Below are positions 52,948 to 62,200 of a stretch of 64,000 bases of DNA, piece after piece. Position 1 is the first letter of the stretch, and each line of letters begins with the position of its first letter. The position numbers were made by a program, and so were the translations under genes. Source of the DNA: Thalassospira tepidiphila MCCC 1A03514 (GTDB taxonomy: Bacteria; Pseudomonadota; Alphaproteobacteria; Rhodospirillales; Thalassospiraceae); assembly GCF_001662875.1 (NCBI RefSeq), contig NZ_JPVZ01000001.1, positions 744,001-808,000 of the forward strand. Reading direction: 5' to 3'. The notes below the pieces were generated by a model. It was not told the DNA's origin. It made no database searches and saw only the letters and a list, made by a program, of their open reading frames with translations.

Positions 52948-55101
52948 ATGACCCGCATTCCTGATTTCTCCGACCTTCCGCTGTTTGATGGCGCGTCCGC
53001 AGGTGCCAAGGACCCGTTTGAAAGCACGCCCTGGACCACGCCAGAAGGGATTGATGTCAAATCATCCTACGGGCCCAAGGATCTGGACGGTATTGATCAT
53101 TTAAATACCATGCCGGGCATGCCGCCGTTTTTGCGTGGCCCCTACCCGACCATGTATGTGCAGCGTCCCTGGACGATCCGCCAATATGCCGGTTTCTCCA
53201 CCGCCGAGGAATCGAACGCGTTCTATCGCCGCAACCTTGCCGCCGGGCAAAAGGGGCTTTCGATTGCCTTCGATCTGGCGACCCACCGGGGCTATGACAG
53301 TGATCATCCGCGCGTCGCAGGTGACGTTGGCATGGCCGGTGTGGCGATTGACAGCATCTATGACATGCGCACCCTTTTTGATGGCATCCCGCTTGATGAG
53401 ATGTCGGTTTCCATGACCATGAATGGTGCGGTTCTGCCGGTGATGGCTCTTTATATCGCGGCCGCCGAAGAACAGGGTGTGAAGCACGAACAGCTTTCGG
53501 GCACCATTCAGAACGACATTCTGAAAGAGTTCATGGTGCGCAACACCTATATCTATCCGCCGAAACCATCGATGCGCATCATTTCGGATATCTTTGCCTT
53601 TACCTCGCAAAACATGCCGAAATTCAACTCGATCTCGATTTCCGGCTATCACATGCAGGAAGCCGGTGCGACGGCCGATCTGGAGTTGGCCTATACCCTG
53701 GCCGATGGCATCGAATATGCCCGTGCCGGTCAGGCGGCGGGATTGCCGATTGATAAATTCGCGCCGCGTCTGTCGTTCTTCTGGGCGATCGGCATGAACT
53801 TCTTCATGGAAATTGCCAAGATGCGCGCGGCTCGCATGATCTGGGCCAAGCTGATCAAACAGTTCGATCCGCAAAACCCCAAATCGCTGTCGCTGCGCAC
53901 CCACAGCCAGACATCGGGTTGGTCATTGACAGCCCAAGACGTGTTTAACAACGTCATCCGTACCTGTGTTGAGGCGATGGCATCCACCCAAGGCCACACC
54001 CAGTCGTTGCATACCAATGCACTGGACGAGGCATTGGCGCTACCGACCGATTTCTCGGCCCGGATTGCGCGTAACACCCAGTTGTTCCTGCAACAGGAAA
54101 GCGGCACCACCAATGTTATCGATCCGTGGGGTGGTTCATACTATGTCGAACGCCTGACGCGCGATTTGGCCGAAAAGGCATGGGCGCATATCGCCGAGGT
54201 CGAAGAACAGGGCGGCATGGCCAAGGCGATTGAAGCCGGCATTCCGAAAATGCGCATCGAAGAAGCCGCAGCCCGCACGCAGGCCCGCATTGATAGCGGC
54301 CGTCAAACTTTGGTGGGTGTGAACAAATACCGTGTCACCGATGATCGCCCGGTCGATGTGCTTCAGGTCGATAACGCCGAAGTCCGCCGTCAGCAGATCG
54401 CAAAACTCGAACGTCTGCGGGCTGAACGTGACAACGCGGCTGTTGAAAGTGCGCTGACCGCGCTGACCAATGCCGCCGATGCTGGCAATGGTAACCTGCT
54501 TGAACTCGCTGTCGAGGCGGCGCGTGCGAAATGTACGGTGGGCGAGATTTCCGATGCGCTTGAAAAGGTCTATGGCCGTCATCAGGCGGTGATCCGGTCG
54601 ATCTCGGGCGTTTATAAAACCGAAGTCGGCGCTGATAACGAGGCACTGGCCAAGGTTGATCGCCTGATCACGAAGTTCGAGGCCAATGAAGGCCGCCGTC
54701 CGCGGATCCTGATCGCCAAGATGGGCCAGGATGGTCATGACCGGGGGCAAAAGGTGATTGCAACGGCCTTTGCCGATCTTGGCTTTGATGTCGATATCGG
54801 GCCGTTGTTCCAGACCCCGGAAGAAGCCGCCAAACAGGCTGTTGAAAACGATGTTCATATCGTTGGCGCCAGTTCGCTTGCCGCCGGGCACCTGACCCTT
54901 GTGCCGCAGTTGCGCGCAGAGCTCGACAAGCTTGGTCGTGAAGACATTATGATTGTTGCTGGCGGCGTGATCCCGCCGCAGGACTTCGACAAACTGTTCG
55001 AAGCCGGGGCCGAGGCGATCTTCCCGCCCGGAACGGTCATTGCCGAAGCGGCTGGCGACCTGCTAGAAAAGCTTAATCAGTCTGGCGAGGAAGCGGCCTG
55101 A
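52948..55101 (+). CDS. mutB: Methylmalonyl-CoA mutase large (alpha) subunit
   Basis: 717 residues, the family's usual length. The TIM-barrel N-terminal part has [20 protein letters not shown] (in part), [18 protein letters not shown] and [20 protein letters not shown]. The C-terminal B12 domain carries the cobalt-ligand motif DGHDRG with His597, and [14 protein letters not shown] GGVIPPQDF. It uses adenosylcobalamin to convert methylmalonyl-CoA to succinyl-CoA for propionyl-CoA, odd-chain and branched amino-acid catabolism. It starts two bases after mutA with GGGGGAGAAA upstream, so co-transcription is certain. MeaB follows. Confidence 0.97.
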   Translation: MTRIPDFSDLPLFDGASAGAKDPFESTPWTTPEGIDVKSSYGPKDLDGIDHLNTMPGMPPFLRGPYPTMYVQRPWTIRQYAGFSTAEESNAFYRRNLAAGQKGLSIAFDLATHRGYDSDHPRVAGDVGMAGVAIDSIYDMRTLFDGIPLDEMSVSMTMNGAVLPVMALYIAAAEEQGVKHEQLSGTIQNDILKEFMVRNTYIYPPKPSMRIISDIFAFTSQNMPKFNSISISGYHMQEAGATADLELAYTLADGIEYARAGQAAGLPIDKFAPRLSFFWAIGMNFFMEIAKMRAARMIWAKLIKQFDPQNPKSLSLRTHSQTSGWSLTAQDVFNNVIRTCVEAMASTQGHTQSLHTNALDEALALPTDFSARIARNTQLFLQQESGTTNVIDPWGGSYYVERLTRDLAEKAWAHIAEVEEQGGMAKAIEAGIPKMRIEEAAARTQARIDSGRQTLVGVNKYRVTDDRPVDVLQVDNAEVRRQQIAKLERLRAERDNAAVESALTALTNAADAGNGNLLELAVEAARAKCTVGEISDALEKVYGRHQAVIRSISGVYKTEVGADNEALAKVDRLITKFEANEGRRPRILIAKMGQDGHDRGQKVIATAFADLGFDVDIGPLFQTPEEAAKQAVENDVHIVGASSLAAGHLTLVPQLRAELDKLGREDIMIVAGGVIPPQDFDKLFEAGAEAIFPPGTVIAEAAGDLLEKLNQSGEEAA

Positions 55102-55170
55102 TCGCCGCTTCCTTCCAACTCGACGTAACGCTTTGCTGGCGTGAAACGCGCCGAATTCAAGGAATGCCTG

Positions 55171-56220
55171 GTGAAAGAAACGCTGCGCACCATACCTGCA
55201 GGCTCGGGCGGCACGGTCAGCCCGCGCAAGGCCGTGCGCAGACGCGTGCTTTCAACCGATGAAATCGTTAAGGGTGTTCTGGCCGGTGATCGCACCATTC
55301 TGTCACGTGCGATTACGCTGGTTGAAAGCCGCAATCCCAAACATTTCGAACAGGCGCAGGCGGTTCTGGCCGAACTCATGCCCAACACGGGCGGGTCGCA
55401 GCGCATCGGCATTACTGGTGTGCCCGGTGTCGGTAAATCGACCTTTATCGAGGCGTTTGGCAAAAACCTGACCAAGGCGGGTAAAAAGGTTGCCGTGCTG
55501 GCCGTTGATCCGACCAGTGCACGGTCGGGCGGATCCATTCTGGGGGATAAAACCCGGATGAACGAGCTTTCGATTGATCCCAATGCCTATATCCGCCCAT
55601 CGCCCAGCAGTGGGTATCTGGGCGGGGTCAATCGCATGACGCGCGAAACCATCCTTCTGTGCGAGGCCGCCGGGTTTGATGTGGTTCTGGTCGAAACTGT
55701 GGGTGCGGGACAAAGCGAAACCATGGTCGCGCAGATGACCGACTTCTTCCTTGTTCTGATGTTGCCCGGCGCGGGTGATGAACTTCAGGGCATCAAGAAG
55801 GGTGTGCTTGAAATTGCCGATCTGATTGCGGTGAACAAGGCCGATGCCGACCCAGCCAAGGCGCGCGAAGCAAAACGTGAGTATTCCTCAGCTTTGCGAA
55901 TCATGCAGCCCACCAGCAAACATTGGCGGCCGCAATCGGTGATGGTTTCAGCGCTGATCAATGACGGGCTTGATAACATCTGGGATCTGATCAACCAGCA
56001 CCGCGCCGTGATGGAAAAGGAAGGCGAGTTCACCGCCAAGCGTGCCCGCCAGCAACATGACTGGATGTGGACGATGCTGCGCGACCGGTTGCTTGAAACC
56101 TTCACCGCGCGCGATGACGTGGCAAGCAGACTTCAGACGCTTGAGACCGATGTTATATCGGGCACCACCAACCCGACCGCCGCGGTCGAGGAATTGCTGG
56201 GTCTGATCAAGACCGGCTAG
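55171..56220 (+). CDS. meaB: Methylmalonyl-CoA mutase-associated GTPase MeaB
   Basis: 349 residues from GTG 55171, which has AAGGA seven bases upstream; a GTG at 55141 would add ten residues. MeaB is the G-protein chaperone that protects and reloads mutase with cofactor. It shows Walker A GVPGVGKST, the DPTSARSGGSILGDK stretch, ETVGAGQSE and the nucleotide-specificity NKADA. A C-terminal dimerisation arm follows (TARDDVASRLQTLETDV). The gene completes a mutA-mutB-meaB unit, under the riboswitch by position. Confidence 0.93.
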   Translation: MKETLRTIPAGSGGTVSPRKAVRRRVLSTDEIVKGVLAGDRTILSRAITLVESRNPKHFEQAQAVLAELMPNTGGSQRIGITGVPGVGKSTFIEAFGKNLTKAGKKVAVLAVDPTSARSGGSILGDKTRMNELSIDPNAYIRPSPSSGYLGGVNRMTRETILLCEAAGFDVVLVETVGAGQSETMVAQMTDFFLVLMLPGAGDELQGIKKGVLEIADLIAVNKADADPAKAREAKREYSSALRIMQPTSKHWRPQSVMVSALINDGLDNIWDLINQHRAVMEKEGEFTAKRARQQHDWMWTMLRDRLLETFTARDDVASRLQTLETDVISGTTNPTAAVEELLGLIKTG

Positions 56221-56324
56221 TTGAGCGAACTATCAAAGAGGTCATTGGCGATATGCCAAAGGGTACTAAAAGTAGTAAAAAGTGATAAACTAGCACCTCT
56301 CAGAGTTAGTTAGGTGCACTAAAA

Positions 56325-57485
56325 ATGAAGACCTCGCGTGTTAAGGAACTAATCGAGTTCAATCGCCCCCAAAAGTACAAATTCGTAAAGAGCTTAGGGA
56401 ACGGCGCATGCGGAGAAACCATTTTAATGCGTGACGAAGAGATGGGCATTGATCTCGTCGCAAAAAAATACAAGCCTATTATAGAAAAACGCAAAAACCC
56501 GGATCTATTTAGAGAGCTACTTGATAGATTCCGCAGAGAAGCGAAAATACTTTTCCAAATCAACCACCTGAATATCGTCAGAGTTTATAGCTACTTCGAT
56601 TATAATGAATCTGACACATCATACATAACCATGGAGTATATTCAGGGAGACAATATAATAAAGCACATAAAATCCAACCCAACAAGAATAGGTGCAATTT
56701 TTGAGAAAACAATAAATGGATTTTCTTACTTAGAAGAAAAGAAAATACTTCACAGGGACATTAGACCGGACAATATATTGATTGACATCAATGGAGAACC
56801 AAAAATAATAGACTTCGGTTTTGGGAAAGAATCTTCAGGATTAGAAACCAATATTGATAAAAGCATATCTTTGAATTGGTGGTGCGAGAAACCATTGGAG
56901 TTTAACAAAGGGCAATATGATACCAGAACGGAAATCTACTTTGTTGGTCAGCTCTTTGCGAAAGCAGCAAATGATGCACACATATCCGAGTATGATTACG
57001 CTAAAATCATCGCAGAGATGTGCGATCTCAATGCAGAAAAACGACCAAAATCGTTCTCTGATATAAAGTTAGAAATAGCTAAAACAGAATACGCAGAAAC
57101 AGAGTTCACAGACGAAGAAATTCAGACCTACCGCCTGTTCTCGGAAAGCTTGTGCGAGGCTATTTCAGAAATCGGGACCTCATCGAAATACGTTACAGAT
57201 ACGACCGAAATCATTGAGGGACTGGAAGAAGTATACAAAAAGAACATGCTTGAGGAGCGCATTCATGCTCCGGAAAAGATAATAGGTATATTCGTCGAAG
57301 GCGGTTTCAAATTCTGGAAAAATGAAGTTTTCTACACATCAACACTAGAGGTTTTCCTAAAATTTCTGCGAAAACTCTCTACCGAAAAGCAATGGCTAGT
57401 TCTCGCAAACCTAACATCTCGACTTGACGGGATTAAGAGGTATCAAGAGAAAAACGCTGGCTGGGACGATGAAATACCGTTCTAA
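56325..57485 (+). CDS. AT-rich protein kinase-domain protein with unknown C-terminal region
   Basis: 386 residues. The N-terminal ~250 residues are a eukaryotic-type Ser/Thr kinase: a Gly-rich loop LGNGACGETI, the VAIK-like Lys in LVAKKYKP, catalytic loop HRDIRPDNIL (HRD with Asp) and the magnesium motif IIDFGFG, with all key residues apparently intact. The region from ~250 (FTDEEIQTYRLFSESLCEAI to the end) is helical and I do not recognise it. Codon use is clearly AT-rich against the surroundings, a sign of transfer. It starts after a low-GC leader and a GGTGC site. Adjacent genes are not functionally related. A defence or regulatory role is only a guess. Confidence 0.85.
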   Translation: MKTSRVKELIEFNRPQKYKFVKSLGNGACGETILMRDEEMGIDLVAKKYKPIIEKRKNPDLFRELLDRFRREAKILFQINHLNIVRVYSYFDYNESDTSYITMEYIQGDNIIKHIKSNPTRIGAIFEKTINGFSYLEEKKILHRDIRPDNILIDINGEPKIIDFGFGKESSGLETNIDKSISLNWWCEKPLEFNKGQYDTRTEIYFVGQLFAKAANDAHISEYDYAKIIAEMCDLNAEKRPKSFSDIKLEIAKTEYAETEFTDEEIQTYRLFSESLCEAISEIGTSSKYVTDTTEIIEGLEEVYKKNMLEERIHAPEKIIGIFVEGGFKFWKNEVFYTSTLEVFLKFLRKLSTEKQWLVLANLTSRLDGIKRYQEKNAGWDDEIPF

Positions 57486-57490
57486 TAGAA

Positions 57491-57513
57491 AGGCCGCACA
57501 AAACGCGCGGCCT
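57491..57513. terminator. Hairpin between the kinase and the small coiled-coil gene
   Basis: AGGCCGC (57491-57497) pairs with GCGGCCT (57507-57513) around a nine-base loop between two convergent genes. Flanking tracts are short (AGAA and CTTAAA), so terminator strength is uncertain. Confidence 0.5.
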
Positions 57514-57538
57514 CTTAAACCATTTAGCTGTGGCTGGA

Positions 57539-57691
57539 TTACTTGTTTTCAGCCGCTTTCAGCTTTTCTTTCAGGATTTTAAGCTTCTCGACCGCATCGT
57601 TGATTTCCTGATCAAGATGCTTGAGGCCTTCGCGCTTTTCGGTCGGTACGGATTCGAGCTCATCCAGGGCTTTTTCTACGATATACAGCAT
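57539..57691 (-). CDS. Tiny coiled-coil protein (paralogue A)
   Basis: 50 residues, start ATG 57691 with AAGGAGG eight bases upstream. It begins MLYIVEKALDELESV and ends in a Lys-rich heptad-like stretch (AVEKLKILKEKLKAAENK), consistent with a helical hairpin or coiled coil. No membrane segment or signal peptide. The gene 145 bp upstream on the same strand encodes a similar protein with the same MLYI-E-ALDE-E-V start, so they are paralogues. I do not recognise the family. Confidence 0.68.
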   Translation of the reverse strand: MLYIVEKALDELESVPTEKREGLKHLDQEINDAVEKLKILKEKLKAAENK

Positions 57692-57835
57692 CCTGCAATC
57701 CTCCTTGTTTTGGTATCGGCGGCGTTACTTTGGCACTTTGGGCACCGGCAACATTCACGCTGGTTAACATAACACCCAGCATGGACCAACCGATGTGTCG
57801 TTTCAAAGACATGGATCAAGAATGATCCGAAACTA

Positions 57836-57985
57836 TCAACCGGCTGTCTGTTCAAGACGTTCCTGAAGGACCCGGATGCTTTCGGAGGTTGATTGCAAAA
57901 CCTGTTCAAGACCGGAGAGTTTTTCACGGGCCTCGCGCGAGACCGCTTCGACTTCATCAAGCGCGCTTTCAAAGATATAGAGCAT
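57836..57985 (-). CDS. Tiny coiled-coil protein (paralogue B)
   Basis: 49 residues, start ATG 57985 with AAAGGG seven bases upstream. It begins MLYIFESALDEVEAV, matching paralogue A, and continues with heptad-like helices (REKLSGLEQVLQSTSESIRV) ending RLEQTAG. The match over the first 15 residues together with equal length is the evidence for a real gene. The two share no obvious enzymatic motif. Codon use agrees with the GC-rich surroundings, unlike the neighbouring kinase. Confidence 0.66.
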   Translation of the reverse strand: MLYIFESALDEVEAVSREAREKLSGLEQVLQSTSESIRVLQERLEQTAG

Positions 57986-58188
57986 GTTTATGCCCTTTCA
58001 TTGTTGTTTTTGATGATTCAAAGCTAGCCCCCAAATTCGCTGAAACCGTGTCAGCAATGCGCTATTTCTGCCGTATTTCGGCGCGAGAGCGCGCAGGACG
58101 GCAAGGCTGATCTGTGATTTTTCACCGGCAGGTTTGGGCGGTTTGTGGTAAAAGCCGCCAACTGATTTTCTGAAACTGGGTAAACCCG

Positions 58189-59187
58189 ATGACGCACTTG
58201 GTGCTGGCACCGATGGAAGGACTTGTTGACTGGCGCGTTCGGCAATTGCTGAGTGCTGCCGGCGGGTTCGACCTGTGCGTGACCGAGTTTATCCGCGTGT
58301 CGCAAAACCTGTTTCCAGCACACGTGTTTCATCGTTATTGCCCGGAACTTTTGAACGGTGGCAAGACGCTTTCGGGGGTGCCGGTTCTGGTCCAGCTGAT
58401 GGGCCATGACCCGGAACTGATGGGCGAAAACGCGGTTGTCGCGGTTGAGCTTGGCGCGCCGGGCATTGATATCAATTTCGGCTGCCCGTCCAAGACCGTG
58501 AACAAGCGCGAAGCCGGTGCGTCGCTGTTGAAATGCCCGGAAAATCTGTATGAAATCGTCTCGGCTGTGCGCCGTGCGGTTCCGGATCACATCCCGGTCA
58601 GTGCCAAGGTCCGGCTTGGCTATTCCGACAAGGAAATGTTCCTTGATATCGCGCGTGCGGTTGAGGCCGGTGGCGCGCAGCACCTGACCGTGCATGCGCG
58701 TACCAAGATGGAAGGCTACAAACCGCCAGCGCATTGGGAGTATCTTGCGCGCATTCGCGAAGCCATTTCCATTGGCATGACCGGCAATGGCGAAATCTGG
58801 GATGTCGCGGATTATCAGAAATGCCGCGATATATCGGGCTGCGACAGCTTTATGATCGGCAGGGGTGCCATTGCCGCCCCGGACCTTGCCAACCGGATCA
58901 AGGCATTTGAAGGCGGATCACACCTGCCCAAGGAAAGCTGGGCCGATGTTCTGTCCATGTTGCTGGCCTATTGCGATCTGATGGCGGCCGACGGCGCATC
59001 GGAAAATCATCAGGCCGGTCGCATCAAGCAATGGATGGCCCTGATCCGCAAAAGCCACACCCAGGGTGAAGCCTGTTTTGACGAGATCAAACGCATCCGT
59101 TCGATTGACGAACTGCGCGCCAAGCTGCAACACGATATGGCCTTGCCGGAAAATCAACGGACAAGTGACCTTATTGCCGCGGAGTAG
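58189..59187 (+). CDS. dusC: tRNA-dihydrouridine synthase, DusC type
   Basis: 332 residues. An FMN TIM barrel with LVLAPMEGLVDW at the start, FGCPSKTVNKREAGASLL containing the catalytic Cys, and VHARTKMEGY with the substrate-binding His. FMN-binding GNGEI and FMIGRGAIAAPDL are present. It reduces uridine in the D-loop of tRNA, U16 for DusC; the subtype is inferred from the FGCPSKTVN pattern, so DusA/B specificity is less likely. The C-terminal helical tRNA-binding domain covers ~240-332. A weak purine site precedes ATG 58189. A strong terminator follows. Confidence 0.9.
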   Translation: MTHLVLAPMEGLVDWRVRQLLSAAGGFDLCVTEFIRVSQNLFPAHVFHRYCPELLNGGKTLSGVPVLVQLMGHDPELMGENAVVAVELGAPGIDINFGCPSKTVNKREAGASLLKCPENLYEIVSAVRRAVPDHIPVSAKVRLGYSDKEMFLDIARAVEAGGAQHLTVHARTKMEGYKPPAHWEYLARIREAISIGMTGNGEIWDVADYQKCRDISGCDSFMIGRGAIAAPDLANRIKAFEGGSHLPKESWADVLSMLLAYCDLMAADGASENHQAGRIKQWMALIRKSHTQGEACFDEIKRIRSIDELRAKLQHDMALPENQRTSDLIAAE

Positions 59188-59216
59188 CAGGTCAGTCTTG
59201 CCAGATATCCAAAAAG

Positions 59217-59247
59217 AAAACGGGCGGTCATCACGACCGCCCGTTTT
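59217..59247. terminator. Bidirectional terminator between dusC and the RTX gene
   Basis: AAAACGGGCGGTC (59217-59229) and GACCGCCCGTTTT (59235-59247) are perfect 13-base complements with a five-base loop. A-rich and T-rich flanks allow it to act on both dusC and the convergent RTX gene. Confidence 0.88.
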
Positions 59248-59273
59248 TATTCAATCAGACTTCTGATCCTTGA

Positions 59274-62200
59274 TCAGTTGCCAAAGCCGAAGTCATCAGC
59301 ATCCAGATCATCCGGATCATTGACCCCCATCAGCGTGACAGAGGCATCATTGCCCAGTTCAATGACGACATTGCCATCGGTATCGAGATGCATGTCATTG
59401 AGGACCTGGTTGAAGTTGTTGTAGTTCCACTCCGACAGATCGATGATGTCTTCGCCCGGCTTGAAGTCGGTAATGATGTCATGCCCATCAGCTTTGCCGA
59501 TCTGGAAGGTATCCCAACCAGTCCCGCCGGTCAGCGTATCATCACCGGCACTGCCATAAAGATGGTCATCGCCCGAACCACCCAGCAACAAATCATCACC
59601 GGCATTGCCCCAAAGCGTATCGTTACCGGCACCGCCATCAAGGGTGACATCGCCATAGCTTTCGGTGTCGCTGGTCAGATCAATGATGTCGTTACCATCA
59701 CCTGCCTCGATCACTTCGATCCCGCTGATGCGGACATTGGCATCACCGTCACTGACGTCATCATCGAGGAACAGGGCGTCATTGCCGCTGGTCATTTTCA
59801 GGGTGTCGACACCCTCACCACCGGTGAAGACATCGTTCGACTGGTTATAGCCACCCAGATTGACCGTCTCGCCAGTACCAGTGTCGCCACCCTCATTATG
59901 GCCCCAGCCATTGCCATGGAAATGGTGATGACCCCAGCCACTGTCGTTCTGATGACCATCTTCGCCGGGTGACCCGTTGTTCACGGCATACCAGTTGTTA
60001 TCCCAAACGCCATCGGCGTTGTATTGCAGGACATCATCACCGGCCCCGCCATTGAGAACATCCTGACCGGCACCGCCCGTGATCGTATCAGCACCCGAAC
60101 CACCCCACAGGGTGTCGTTCCCAGTACCGCCATCAATCACGTCATCGCCGGCGTTGCTCCAGACGATGTCATCGCCAGTGCCACCAAGGATGGTTACATC
60201 ACCATAAGACAGCGTATCACTGGTCAGATCGATGATGTCATCGCCGTTACCGGCATCGATCACTTCGATATTGGAGATGCGCGGGCTGGTGCCCGGATCG
60301 GTCAGGCGATCTTCAAGGAACAGGGCGTCGTTGCCGCTGGTCATTGCCAGGGTATCGGTGCCCGAACCGCCATCAATGATGTCTTCGGAACGGTTATAGC
60401 CCGAAAGATTGATCTGTTCGTTGGTGCCATCCATCCCCGGATCGCCAACGTTTTTCGCAGCATAACTGCCGGTCCAGCTCGCATCCTTCTGGTATTCGAT
60501 GTAATCGTCGCCAGCACCGGCATCGATCAGGTCCGAACCGCGGCCACCATTGATGCTGTCATTGCCATTGCCGCCCCAGATGGTGTCATCCCCGTCGTCA
60601 CCGCCAAGGATGTCATTGCCATCAAGACCCGACAGCAGGTTCGCGCCATCGTCACCAAACAGGTAATCGTTGAAGTTCGAACCAATCAGGTCTTCGATCG
60701 AGCTTAGCTTGTCATTCCCAACGCTGCTGCTTGCGGTGCCGCTTTCAAGATTTGCGGCAACTGCTGTGGTCGAGTTGGCATAGCTTGCGGTATCGCGACC
60801 GGTACCCCCGACAAGGCTGTCATGACCAGCACCACCCATCAGGGTGTCATTGCCGGCATCGCCATACAGTTTGTCGTCGCCATTGCCGCCTTCGATGGTG
60901 TCATCGCCTTCGCCGCCATAGAGACGGTCGTTATTTTCACCGCCATCAATAACGTCGTTACCGTCACCACCAAGGATGCTGTCATCGCCGGTACCGCCAT
61001 TGATGGTGTCATTGCCAGCTTCGCCATACAGCTTGTCCTGACCCTGACCACCGGTGATGGTATCAGCACCGTCACCACCCCAGACGCGGTCATCGCCCGA
61101 GCCACCATCAAGAGTGTCGTCGCCGGTGCCGCCCGTAATGCTGTCCTGGCCACTGCCGCCTTCGATCAGGTCGTTGCCGTCATCACCCGAAAGCGTGTCA
61201 TCGCCGTCACCACCATACAGGCTGTCATTGCCTTCCATGCCGGAAATCGTGTCCTGACCATTCAGGCCATAGACGGTGTCATCGCCGGCAAGGGCAGCAA
61301 TCGTGTCGTTGTTGCTGGTGCCATAAAGCAGATCATCATACGGCGTCGGGCCGGAGGCCTGTTCTACACCGACAAACATATCCGCCTTAAGCTGGCTCAT
61401 CGAGATGCCAACAAGCGTCAGCGTGCCCTGACCATTGAGGTTGATGACGATGTCGTTGCCGACCTGGCTCATCTGTTCTTGTAGATCACCCCAGTCATCA
61501 ATGTCGAGCGACGCCAGATTGATCTTGTCTTCATTAATGCTGAAGTCGGTAACGACCTTATTGCCGGAATTGTTCGATACGATAATTTCATCCGCACCCG
61601 TACCGCCGGTATAGGTGTCATCACCCGCACCGCCGTCAAGCGTATCGTTACCCGAACCACCAAGAAGCGTATCGGTGCCATCGGTTCCGGTCAGGGTGTC
61701 GTTCCCGACCCCACCATCGAGAAGATCATTACCATTGCCACCCGACAGAACGTCATCACCGTCGCCACCGAGAAGCGTATCGTCACCATCACCGCCAAGG
61801 AGGGTATCGTTGCCGATGCCACCATCAAGGGTGTCATTGCCAGCATCCCCCGACAGCAGGTCATTGCCAGCACCGCCAGCGATGCTGTCATTGTCATCAC
61901 CGCCATACAGAACGTCGTCGCCGCCTTCGCCATCAAGCGAATCATTACCGGCCGATCCGTAAATGGTGTCGGTTTCATCGCCACCGGTGATGGTGTCGTC
62001 ACCTTCCATGCCGTCGATGTAATCATCCCCGCCGCCGCCATCCATGACGTCGTTACCGGCATGACCGATCAGGGTATCGTCACCGGCATTGCCTTCGATG
62101 ACGTCATCGCCTTCATTGCCTTCGAGACTGTCGTTACCCGAACCACCGGAAATCACATCATTGCCGCTGCCGCCGGTGATGGTGTCATTACCATCGCCAC

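Noticed and set aside
56293..56317. Inverted repeat GCACCT/AGGTGC around the kinase gene's ribosome-binding site
   Set aside because: Only 6 bp per arm with a 13-base spacer, weak evidence of control; not promoted to a feature.
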